From contig CAVPTB010000007.1 in assembly GCA_963708575.1 (NCBI GenBank), positions 2,628,183-2,692,182 on the forward strand: a DNA stretch of 64,000 nucleotides. Reading direction: 5' to 3'. Positions 53,353-60,886 of the stretch are shown one piece after another. Origin of the DNA: DASVWZ01 sp963708575 (GTDB taxonomy: Bacteria; Acidobacteriota; Terriglobia; Terriglobales; Acidobacteriaceae). Position 1 is the stretch's first letter, and every line of letters begins with the position of its first letter. A model generated the notes under the pieces. The model was not told the DNA's origin and did no database searches. It saw only the letters and a program-made list of their open reading frames with translations. Both the position numbers and the translations under genes were made by a program.

Positions 53353-54408
53353 TTAATGGCGAGCTGAGCGAACACATTCAGCAAGTTCTCTGAGCAATTC
53401 GAGAGTCTGTTCCCACGATATGCACCCATCTGTGATGCTTTGCCCGTAGGTTAAGGGCCTACCAACGACGAGTTTCTGGGCGCCTTCAACCAAGTTGCTC
53501 TCGATCATCACTCCGATAATGTGCCGGTCCCCTCCGGCAATTTGCTTGATGACGTCTCGACAGACGGCAGGTTGCCTTGTGTAATCTTTGTTGCTATTTG
53601 CATGACTGCAATCCACCAGAACCCGGGGCGGCAACTTCGCATCCTGAAGTTGGCCGCAAACTTCTTGGATGGAATCGGCCGAGAAATTTGCGCCCTTTCT
53701 TCCTCCGCGCAGAATGATGTGGCAATCAGCATTGCCATTGGTGAGAAAAATTGCGGATTGCCCATGCTTGGTGTGCCCGAGAAAGCAGTGCCCCTGGCCA
53801 GCTGCCTGAATTGCCTCAATGGCAGTCCGGACATCTCCGGAGGTCCCGTTTTTAAAACCGACGGGGCAAGAAAGACCGGAAACCAATTGCCGGTGCAGTT
53901 GGCTTTCGGTGGTACGCGCCCCGATAGCGCCCCAACTCACAAGGCCCGCCACATATTGGGGGATGATCATGTCCAGGAATTCGGTACCCGAAGGAACACC
54001 GAGTTCCGCCAAATCGCGCAGGAGATGGCGTGCCATTCGTAGCCCGTCGTTGATCTTGAATGACTCATCCAGATAGGGATCGTTGATGAGTCCCTTCCAC
54101 CCAGTTGTGGTACGAGGCTTTTCGAAGTAGACGCGCATCAGAACATGCAAGTCCTTCGATAGCTCTTCCCTGGCCTGCTTGAGGAGCCCCGCATATTCGC
54201 GAGCAGCTTTAGTGTCGTGAATCGAGCACGGCCCTACAACGACCATCAGCCGGTGATCGCGCCCATTCAGAATGTCGCGAACTTGGCTGCGGGCTTGATG
54301 AACAGTGCGAGCAGCCGCATCAGTGATGGGCAGTTCTTCCTCTAGGAAGACCGGAGGGAGAAGAACTTTAGTCCATTTAATGCGTAAGTCTTCCGTATCG
54401 TAATGCAT
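53353..54408 (-). CDS. aroG: 3-Deoxy-7-phosphoheptulonate (DAHP) synthase, class I
   Basis: Joins phosphoenolpyruvate and erythrose 4-phosphate, the first step of the shikimate pathway, in the cytoplasm. The 351-residue length matches the E. coli AroF/G/H class. Diagnostic blocks: VVVGPCSIHD, RTTTGWKGLINDP, PSGTEFLD, ARTTESQLHRQL, PVGFKNGTSGDV and VDCSHANSNKDY. Which amino acid inhibits it cannot be read here. It stands alone on the minus strand with no other aro gene nearby. The 272 bases between it and the next gene upstream hold only a doubtful 64-residue frame. Confidence 0.96.
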   Translation of the reverse strand: MHYDTEDLRIKWTKVLLPPVFLEEELPITDAAARTVHQARSQVRDILNGRDHRLMVVVGPCSIHDTKAAREYAGLLKQAREELSKDLHVLMRVYFEKPRTTTGWKGLINDPYLDESFKINDGLRMARHLLRDLAELGVPSGTEFLDMIIPQYVAGLVSWGAIGARTTESQLHRQLVSGLSCPVGFKNGTSGDVRTAIEAIQAAGQGHCFLGHTKHGQSAIFLTNGNADCHIILRGGRKGANFSADSIQEVCGQLQDAKLPPRVLVDCSHANSNKDYTRQPAVCRDVIKQIAGGDRHIIGVMIESNLVEGAQKLVVGRPLTYGQSITDGCISWEQTLELLRELAECVRSARH

Positions 54409-54680
54409 CCGATTTTCACACCGATTGATCCGTCTTCCGTTCGTCTAACACTGAGTCGGTCCCAATTATCCGGAAGATAGCCCAACTTCTGATGATCTCA
54501 AGACCGCAACTTCTGAGCAACAACCGCAAGCTCGAACTGCGAACTGACAAGGAAGACGAGAGGCTGGTGCGGAGGCGTTCGATCGACGGCAAGCTGAGGT
54601 TTGGCCGCAATCCTTAGCCTCAGTCTGACGTTTGCCTTAAGTCCCAGAAGGCGGCCCTTGCAGATATTGAAGAGCGATTC

Positions 54681-55580
54681 TCATTGTCCTCGACCTCCGG
54701 CGATTGAATCGAGAGCGGCAACCAGTTCAGGGGGAATCTGAAGCATCGAAGACTCAAGATTCTCGCGAAGATGTTCGATTGACGATGTGCCCGGGATCAC
54801 AAGGATATTAGGTGACCGCTGGAGAAGCCAGGCAAGCGCAACCTGCATCGGGGTGGCGTCGAGGCGCGAGGCGACGTCTGACAACGTGGCCGACTGCAGT
54901 GGAGTGAACCCGCCGAGCGGAAAGAACGGCACATACGCGACGCCATCGCGAGCAAGATCGGCTATGAGTGCATCGTCATTTCGATGCGCCAGGTTATAGA
55001 GATTTTGCACGCAGACGATCGGAGCGATCCGCCCAGCTTCCGCGATCTGCGTGGGGGTAACGTTGCTCAGTCCAATATGACGTACCAAACCCTTTTGCTG
55101 AAGTTCGGCCAGAACTGTCATTGGTGCCTCGATCGAACCCTCGGCAGGTTTCTCGACACTAAACATACTGCGCAGGTTGACCACATCGAGCACATCGAGC
55201 CCCAGATTGCGGAGATTATCATGAACTGCTGCTGTCAGTTCTTCGCGTGAGAAAGCCTGAATCCACGAGCCATCCTCACCGCGCCGGGCGCTGACTTTGG
55301 TGACAATTACCAGATCGTCAGGATACGGGGACAGCGCCTTTCGTATGATCTGGTTCGTGACATGAGGTCCATAGAAATCGGCCGTATCGATATGATTTAC
55401 ACCGCTCGCGACGGACTCTCGCAGAACGGCGATTGCTCCATCGACATCGCGCGGAGGCCCCCATACCAACTTATTGCCATCTTTGCCCGCGAGTTGCATC
55501 GCACCATAACCCATGCGGTTCACCGTCACCGACGTGGCAGGCAGAGTGAAGCTGCCGGCGAGATCTGTCTTTCCAATCAT
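54681..55580 (-). CDS. Aldo/keto reductase (YdbC-like)
   Basis: An NADPH-dependent oxidoreductase of 299 residues. ATG 55580 follows AGGAGGAAGGG; the frame runs to 55694 without support. The barrel has HIDTADFYGPH with the catalytic Asp and Tyr, VTKVSAR with the active-site Lys, and LDVVNLRSM where many AKRs have the His motif, a form I associate with the YdbC branch. IPGTSSIEHLRENLES binds the cofactor phosphate. Last of a four-gene set (hypothetical, two SDRs and this) facing away from a TetR regulator; the set likely handles carbonyl or xenobiotic stress. Confidence 0.87.
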   Translation of the reverse strand: MIGKTDLAGSFTLPATSVTVNRMGYGAMQLAGKDGNKLVWGPPRDVDGAIAVLRESVASGVNHIDTADFYGPHVTNQIIRKALSPYPDDLVIVTKVSARRGEDGSWIQAFSREELTAAVHDNLRNLGLDVLDVVNLRSMFSVEKPAEGSIEAPMTVLAELQQKGLVRHIGLSNVTPTQIAEAGRIAPIVCVQNLYNLAHRNDDALIADLARDGVAYVPFFPLGGFTPLQSATLSDVASRLDATPMQVALAWLLQRSPNILVIPGTSSIEHLRENLESSMLQIPPELVAALDSIAGGRGQ

Positions 55581-55623
55581 TCCCTTCCTCCTGAAAACTG
55601 TTCGTTCCTTGCGGTGAAAAAGA

Positions 55624-56613
55624 TTAAAAAGATTCTCCCACCATTTCTTCGCTTTTCTTCCAGAGTGCCGCAGCATTGTTTGCATCGAGTGCATATCTGC
55701 GCGCGCCTTCGTTCATGCCGACGGGCATATCGTTCGGCACGACATGAGCCACGCGGCAGTCCTCGCAGTATTGGCCGCCGATCTCGTTCGCGGGAGCAAC
55801 GACTGCCGCCCACACTGAAGTTGCGGCTCCTTGAGGAATCGTCTTCCACTCGAAGGGACCTTTGCCTTCGGCTGCGCGGTCCTTATTTATCTGCTCTATC
55901 ATCTTCTCTATACGGCTTGGATCCTGGTAACGACCTAGTTCCGTCTGAATACCACCCGGATGCACAGCCGCCGCGCGGACGCCACGGCCCCGGTGCCGAT
56001 TGTCGAAGGCCACGGCGAAAAGGATGTTGGAGGTTTTGGACCTGCCGTAGGCAACGAGTGGGTCATACGGTGTATGTTCAAAGTTGAGATCGTTGAGGTC
56101 CACGTTTGCGTAACGATGACCAGCAGAAGACACATTGATGAGCCGCCCGCCATCGCGGATTAGCGCTGCGATACGGTTAACTAAGACAAAGTGGCCCAGG
56201 TGATTCGTCCCGAACTGCGTTTCAAAACCGTCAGCCGTGTGGCCGAACGGTGTCGCCATCACCCCTGCATTGGCAATGACTACGTCGAGCGCATCTCCTT
56301 TCGCTAGCAACCCCTCGGCACAGGCACGCACGCTCTTCAGGTTGGCAAGATCGAGTTCGACCAGTTCGAAGCTTCCGCCATTGGCAGCGGCGTCCTTTTG
56401 CACCTGCTCGGTTGCAGCTTTGGCCTTGTTCAAATCCCGCGCCGCGCCTATAACGTCGGCGCCGTGGGCGGCGAGAGATCGCGCCGTCTCTACGCCAAGG
56501 CCGGCCGACACGCCAGTCACTAGAATGCGTTTGCCCTTCAGATTTACACCGGACAAAACGTCATCTGTCGTCGAGGTTGCTCCAAATAAAGTTGCTTCAA
56601 GTATGTTCGTCAT
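55624..56613 (-). CDS. Short-chain dehydrogenase/reductase
   Basis: A 329-residue classical/extended SDR. The cofactor motif TGVSAGLGVETARSL, NAGVMATP, and the catalytic Ser with YGRSK (Y and K) are all present, resembling retinol-dehydrogenase-like or WW-domain-oxidoreductase-like SDRs. ATG 56613 follows GAAGGAGCTGG. It lies 43 bases ahead of the aldo/keto reductase in the same TetR-controlled group. Substrate unknown. Confidence 0.9.
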   Translation of the reverse strand: MTNILEATLFGATSTTDDVLSGVNLKGKRILVTGVSAGLGVETARSLAAHGADVIGAARDLNKAKAATEQVQKDAAANGGSFELVELDLANLKSVRACAEGLLAKGDALDVVIANAGVMATPFGHTADGFETQFGTNHLGHFVLVNRIAALIRDGGRLINVSSAGHRYANVDLNDLNFEHTPYDPLVAYGRSKTSNILFAVAFDNRHRGRGVRAAAVHPGGIQTELGRYQDPSRIEKMIEQINKDRAAEGKGPFEWKTIPQGAATSVWAAVVAPANEIGGQYCEDCRVAHVVPNDMPVGMNEGARRYALDANNAAALWKKSEEMVGESF

Positions 56614-56667
56614 TCTTTCCAGCTCCTTCTCCTGAACTTCTCAATCACTGTTCACCATTGCTTCGCG

Positions 56668-57582
56668 TTAGCCGGGCAAAGAGACGGCATCCGGGGTGAG
56701 TTCGAAATAGTGCTCCGCGCTCAGATCCGCAATGAGCCCAGGACCTGTAGGTCGCCATCCCAGTCGTTGTTGCGTCTGCGCGCTGGAAGTCGGTCCGTCG
56801 ATGCCAAAGAAGCGAGCGATCCAGCCAAAATGATCGGCTGCAGCTTCGGGAGACATGCTGACGACCGGTACGTTCAGGCCCCGGCCGATTGCCTCAGCGA
56901 TCTCTCGAGTCCGTACGCCCTCGTCGGCTACGCCGTGATACGTGGCTCCAGCACTACCTTTCTCGAGCATGAGCCGGTAGAGATGGGCGGCATCGAGCCG
57001 ATGCACCGCGGGCCAGCGATTGAGCCCATCACCGATATAGGCGGAAACCCCTGTTTCACGCGCGATGCCAATCAGACGTGGCACAAAACCGTGATCGCCC
57101 TTACCGTGTACCGAAGGCGGAAGACGCAGCACAGACGCCCGGACTCCGTGTGCGGCCAGCGCATGCGCCGCGTCCTCCGACTTGCGGGGGAAGTTGGGAT
57201 TGTGTGGATCCTCTTCTGTTGCGAGCGGGCCTTGTCGCTGAGCAAGCAAGCTCCCAGAAGTAACGATCAACGGCCGATCAGAGCCCGCGAGCGCGCCGCC
57301 AAGGATCTCGATGGCACGCTGATCCGCTTCTGCCGCGGGCCCATAGTTTGAGAAATCGTGGATGAAAGCAGTGTGGATCACTCCGTCGGCCGCTGCTGCG
57401 CCGCTGCGGAGGGTTTCGAGATCTTCGAGCGAACCGCGATGAACATCGGCTCCTGCCGCGACCAGGGATTTGGCCGCTGCATCTGAGCGCGCAAGGCCGA
57501 CCACCTGATGGCCGGCGTCAATCAGTTCTCGGACAACTGCCGTACCAATGAAGCCCGTAGCTCCCGTAACAAAAACACGCAT
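56668..57582 (-). CDS. NAD(P)-dependent epimerase/dehydratase-like SDR
   Basis: A 304-residue atypical SDR (SDR_a type): VTGATGFIGTAVVREL binds the nucleotide, with a probable active site around VLRLPPSVHGKGD. Such proteins act as NADPH-dependent reductases or redox sensors. It is 54 bases from the next SDR and 12 bases after the small hypothetical gene, so the group is one operon. No substrate can be assigned. Confidence 0.86.
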   Translation of the reverse strand: MRVFVTGATGFIGTAVVRELIDAGHQVVGLARSDAAAKSLVAAGADVHRGSLEDLETLRSGAAAADGVIHTAFIHDFSNYGPAAEADQRAIEILGGALAGSDRPLIVTSGSLLAQRQGPLATEEDPHNPNFPRKSEDAAHALAAHGVRASVLRLPPSVHGKGDHGFVPRLIGIARETGVSAYIGDGLNRWPAVHRLDAAHLYRLMLEKGSAGATYHGVADEGVRTREIAEAIGRGLNVPVVSMSPEAAADHFGWIARFFGIDGPTSSAQTQQRLGWRPTGPGLIADLSAEHYFELTPDAVSLPG

Positions 57583-57594
57583 ATTCTCTTCCTC

Positions 57595-57882
57595 CTAGGC
57601 ATTTGTAAATTTGGTTGATAGAGATGAAGCGATCACTTGACTTGCGAGCCGGCCCGAAACTTTGGCCGTGATCGATCGCCATTCGCGGGTTGAAGCGGGC
57701 AGGCCATCGAACTCGATCAACTCGTGCAGCCAGTCCTCTGCGGACAGCTCCGCCTGTTCTAACCCGAACGACTGAGTGACGGCGTTGAAGAATGCTGACA
57801 ACTCCCGTTCCGCCATCGTCATGAGATCGGCGCAGAGAGCGCTAGAATCGTTTGATCGTTCATAACCAGTGAGTGGAGTCAT
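57595..57882 (-). CDS. Hypothetical protein, first gene of the TetR-controlled operon
   Basis: A 95-residue protein, acidic and helical, with no domain I recognise. ATG 57882 is preceded by AGGTAAGG, and the coding frame is well positioned 12 bases ahead of the SDR gene, right after the divergent promoter. Tryptophan pairs (DWLHEL, EWRSITA) suggest a folded domain rather than a leader. It may be a small regulator or partner of the oxidoreductases. Confidence 0.65.
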   Translation of the reverse strand: MTPLTGYERSNDSSALCADLMTMAERELSAFFNAVTQSFGLEQAELSAEDWLHELIEFDGLPASTREWRSITAKVSGRLASQVIASSLSTKFTNA

Positions 57883-57921
57883 ATTCCTTACCTCTGACAG
57901 CCGAAGAACCCGAAACCGCTA

Positions 57922-57950
57922 TTGACAGGCCGGCGGGTTCCGACTAAAAC
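57922..57950 (+). promoter_or_regulatory. Promoter of the TetR gene
   Basis: TTGACA at 57922-57927 (perfect) and TAAAAC at 57945-57950 with a 17-base spacer, reading toward the tetR start at 58017. The first operator starts on the last base of the -10, so repressor binding would block elongation or polymerase binding. Confidence 0.55.
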
Positions 57951-57964
57951 GGAGAGTGTCTCCG
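57950..57964. promoter_or_regulatory. TetR operator 1
   Basis: Perfect 15-base palindrome CGGAGA-GTG-TCTCCG abutting the tetR -10 box. Thirteen of fifteen bases match operator 2. Its site implies autorepression. Confidence 0.6.
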
Positions 57965-57975
57965 AATCAATAGAT

Positions 57976-58005
57976 AAGATAATCGGAGGCTGTCTCCGGT
58001 TGCAA
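57976..58005 (-). promoter_or_regulatory. Promoter of the oxidoreductase operon
   Basis: On the minus strand TTGCAA (58005-58000) and TATCTT (57981-57976) are 18 bases apart, or TTATCT at 17. Operator 2 fills the spacer exactly. Confidence 0.45.
57984..57998. promoter_or_regulatory. TetR operator 2
   Basis: CGGAG-GCTGT-CTCCG, a palindrome with the same arms as operator 1, centred 34 bases from it, about three helical turns. It lies between the -35 and -10 of the divergent oxidoreductase promoter. Confidence 0.6.
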
Positions 58006-58016
58006 CTTTTTTTGGT

Positions 58017-58601
58017 ATGCCGGTCAAAAATCAAAAAATCGCCCCTCGAAAACCGCGCACCGACGCTCAGCGAAACCGCGCACGCATTCTGGAAGTGGCA
58101 AAAGAGGCCTTTACTCACTCCGGTGCGAACGCCAGCCTCGACGACATCGCCAGAGAGGCGGAGGTCGGAGCGGGAACTCTGTATCGCCACTTTCCGACGC
58201 GAGACGCGCTGATCGAAGCGGTCTACCGGACAGAGGTGGAAAAACTGGCAGCTGCCGAAAAGAAGTTCTCCGCAAGTCTTCCTCCCATCGAGGCCTTGCG
58301 AGCATGGATGTTACTGTTCGTCGATCACATCGCGACCAAGCAGATCATCGGCCCCGCTCTCCATTCGCTCGTCGGAGGGGCTTCGAAGCTATTTGAAGGT
58401 TCACGCTCTCAGATTCAGGGAGCGATTGATTCGTTGGTGAAGCGAGCCATCAAGAGTGGCGACATTCGTAGAGATCTGGAGCCCTTCGATCTGCTCCGCG
58501 CGCTGATCGGCGTCTCCCACGTGGCCTCCGGTCCTGACTGGCAGCAAAGCGCCAGGAGACTGGTGGATATCCTCATTACAGGTTCGCGGCCAATCAAATA
58601 G
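58017..58601 (+). CDS. TetR-family repressor
   Basis: A 194-residue regulator. Residues 15-65 form the TetR helix-turn-helix (RILEVAKEAF, ASLDDIAREA, VGAGTLYRHFPTRDALIEAVY); the remaining helices form a ligand pocket with no known signature. It is divergent from the oxidoreductase operon, and the gap contains two matched palindromes placed on both promoters, making this its likely target and autoregulation site. The inducer is probably a small carbonyl or aromatic compound, by analogy with other TetR/AKR/SDR pairs. Confidence 0.93.
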   Translation: MPVKNQKIAPRKPRTDAQRNRARILEVAKEAFTHSGANASLDDIAREAEVGAGTLYRHFPTRDALIEAVYRTEVEKLAAAEKKFSASLPPIEALRAWMLLFVDHIATKQIIGPALHSLVGGASKLFEGSRSQIQGAIDSLVKRAIKSGDIRRDLEPFDLLRALIGVSHVASGPDWQQSARRLVDILITGSRPIK

Positions 58602-58780
58602 CCGCGAGACGCAAGCTTCGCACGTTCCCGCAAGTCCCAAGCGTCGGAAGCTGGTCTTGCTGGCGAACTGTCCAGATCCGTGCCGGTGTATCGCAGCCCA
58701 GGTACGATTGGGAGGAGCGGACGAGAACGTCCGCCCTCTGTGACTCAGGGATCCCTGTGCAGCAAATCGGGTTTAATAGG

Positions 58781-59223
58781 GTCAGCATCGGAGAAACAGC
58801 GGTCGTGGGGACGATGTCACTATTTATCAAGGGGTAACACTGGGAGGAACAGGCAAAGAACCTGGCAAACGCCACCCAACGATTTGTGACAACGTGGTGA
58901 TCGGGGGCGGGGCGAAAGTGTTGGGGAACATTACCGTCGGCCGGAATTGCCGAATTGGCGCTGGATCGGTCGTACTGCGCAGCGTGCCCGCCGACTCAAC
59001 CGTGGTCGGAGTACCGGGCCACATCGTGTTCCGAGATGGCAAACGCGTCGTCATCACGGATCCCAAGCAGATCAACGATCCGCTCTCTGAAGCGTTATCG
59101 GCGGTCGCGGCGGAATTAGATAAACTCCGCGATCGGATAAAAAAACTCGAAGGCTCGGATTTGGAACGCTCTGCTTCGGATGAACTCCGAAGGATCATTT
59201 TTCAGATTGACTACCAGATTTGA
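58781..59223 (+). pseudogene. cysE: Serine O-acetyltransferase (CysE) remnant
   Basis: Only the C-terminal left-handed beta-helix is recognisable. VSIGETAVVG is in one frame (from 58781), then a one-base shift near 58808 leads to DDVTIYQGVTLGGTGKEPG and HPTICDNVVIGGGAKVLGNITV in the next, running to the stop at 59223. The N-terminal helices and the catalytic His-bearing IHPGA block are missing. The tail (LDKLRDRIKKLEG) is a short coil. This is a 5'-truncated, frameshifted cysE copy, either decayed or partly mis-sequenced. The downstream redox genes appear unrelated. Confidence 0.7.
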
Positions 59224-59334
59224 GCACCCGCTGGTTTATCTTGGTTAGCGGGGTTGAGAATCGTAATCGCAGAAGTGCGGATTAGGGCTCGCTCTGCGAA
59301 ACTTGACTGATTCGAGAGTATTGACCCAGAGGCT

Positions 59335-60861
59335 ATGAGATACGGATTCGTTATCGATAACCGGAAGTGCATCGGCTGCCATGCCTGCACAGTGGCATGT
59401 AAGACCGAGAATCACGTGGCTCTCGGCGTGAATCGCACTTGGGTCAAGTATGTGGAGAAGGGCCAGTTCCCCAGCACGCGGCGCGTCTTTCAGGTGACAC
59501 GCTGTAATCACTGCGAAAAACCACCCTGCGTCACGATCTGCCCAGTCAGTGCGATGTTCAAGCGGAAAGACGGGATCGTCGATTTCGATTCCGAGGCATG
59601 CATCGGGTGCAAGGCGTGCATGCAGGCGTGCCCTTATGACGCGATTCACATTGACCCGGAGGATGGCACGGCCGCCAAATGCCATTTCTGCGCCCATCGC
59701 ACAGAGGTCGGATTAGAGCCATCTTGCGTTGTCGTCTGTCCCGAGCACGCCATCATCGCCGGAGATCTGGATGCGACCGACGGAGAAATCGCGCAACTGG
59801 TGGCGAGAGAAACCGTGCGCGTCCGCAAGCCGGAGCAAGGAACGAAGCCCAAGCTCTACTACATTGACGCCGATGAAAGCGCAATCGTGCCAACGGCTGC
59901 GCGTCACGAACCGTTCTATGTCTGGTCTGAGCGCAATCAGCATGTGCACGGCGGCGGCGCGCTCTATCCGCCCGACAGTCCGCTGCTGCAGCGCAATGCG
60001 CTCGCCAGTTACGACGTGTCGCATGCTCGTCCGTGGGCCTGGCAGGTGCCCGCCTATTGCTGGACGAAATCCATCGGTTCCGGAGTGCTCGCGGTGCCGG
60101 CGATCGCCATGGCGTTGGGATGGTTGTCGAGTAATCGAACGCGAGATATCGCACTTTCGACGGTTGCTCTGCTGTTCACCGCGCTCACCACATTACTGCT
60201 GGTTTGGGACCTGGAGCACAAGGAACGCTTCTTGCGCGTGATCTTTCGGCCGCAGATGAAATCCTGGCTCACTCGCGGCGCTTTTATCCTGATCGCTTAC
60301 AGCACGCTCGCGGGATTTTTTTGGCTCGGTAGCGTCGCGGGGGTGACTCGAGTGGCTTCCCTGCTGCTCTGGCCAACCGTCATTTTGGGATTCTTTGCCG
60401 CGATGTACACGGCGTTTCTTTTCGGACAGTGTGAAGGCCGAGACCTGTGGCAGACTCCGCTTTTGCCGGTTCATCTGATCGTGCAGGCATTATTGTGCGG
60501 TTCGGCTGTACTGACGTTTTTGCCTCCGGCATGGGGCGGTTCTTCACAATTAATCTCGATTGCGGCGCGCACTCTCGCAGTCAGCGTCGTGCTGCATTTG
60601 CTCATGTTGCTTGGCGAGGTAGCGATACCGCACACAACTGACAACTCCCGCTACGCGGCGCGCCTGATTACGCACGGCCCATTCAGCCGCGCCTTTTGGG
60701 GCGGCGCAGTGGTGGTTGGGGGGATAATTCCGCTGCTGCTACTTTTGCTCGACGATTCGAATCGCGGGGCGACGGCCCTGGCTGCCGTGCTTGCCCTGGC
60801 GGGACTTCTGATCTTCGAATGGTGCTTTGTTATGGCCGGGCAGAGCGTGCCGAACAGCTAG
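59335..60861 (+). CDS. Four-cluster ferredoxin fused to NrfD-like membrane subunit
   Basis: A 508-residue electron-transfer subunit. Residues 1-170 hold four 4Fe-4S motifs (CIGCHACTVAC, CNHCEKPPCVTIC, CIGCKACMQAC, CHFC...CVVVC), like PsrB/DmsB. Residues about 230-505 form eight to nine helices of the NrfD/PsrC/DmsC quinol-oxidising type. The fusion of the two is less common than separate genes. It passes electrons between the quinone pool and the catalytic subunit 25 bases downstream. ATG 59335 follows CAGAGG. With no signal sequence, the iron-sulfur domain likely faces the cytoplasm. Confidence 0.9.
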   Translation: MRYGFVIDNRKCIGCHACTVACKTENHVALGVNRTWVKYVEKGQFPSTRRVFQVTRCNHCEKPPCVTICPVSAMFKRKDGIVDFDSEACIGCKACMQACPYDAIHIDPEDGTAAKCHFCAHRTEVGLEPSCVVVCPEHAIIAGDLDATDGEIAQLVARETVRVRKPEQGTKPKLYYIDADESAIVPTAARHEPFYVWSERNQHVHGGGALYPPDSPLLQRNALASYDVSHARPWAWQVPAYCWTKSIGSGVLAVPAIAMALGWLSSNRTRDIALSTVALLFTALTTLLLVWDLEHKERFLRVIFRPQMKSWLTRGAFILIAYSTLAGFFWLGSVAGVTRVASLLLWPTVILGFFAAMYTAFLFGQCEGRDLWQTPLLPVHLIVQALLCGSAVLTFLPPAWGGSSQLISIAARTLAVSVVLHLLMLLGEVAIPHTTDNSRYAARLITHGPFSRAFWGGAVVVGGIIPLLLLLLDDSNRGATALAAVLALAGLLIFEWCFVMAGQSVPNS

Positions 60862-60886
60862 ACTGATTGAGGTTTGGAGATTCACG

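Noticed and set aside
54416..54610. 64-residue frame upstream of DAHP synthase
   Set aside because: Serine/leucine-rich, no family or start signal.
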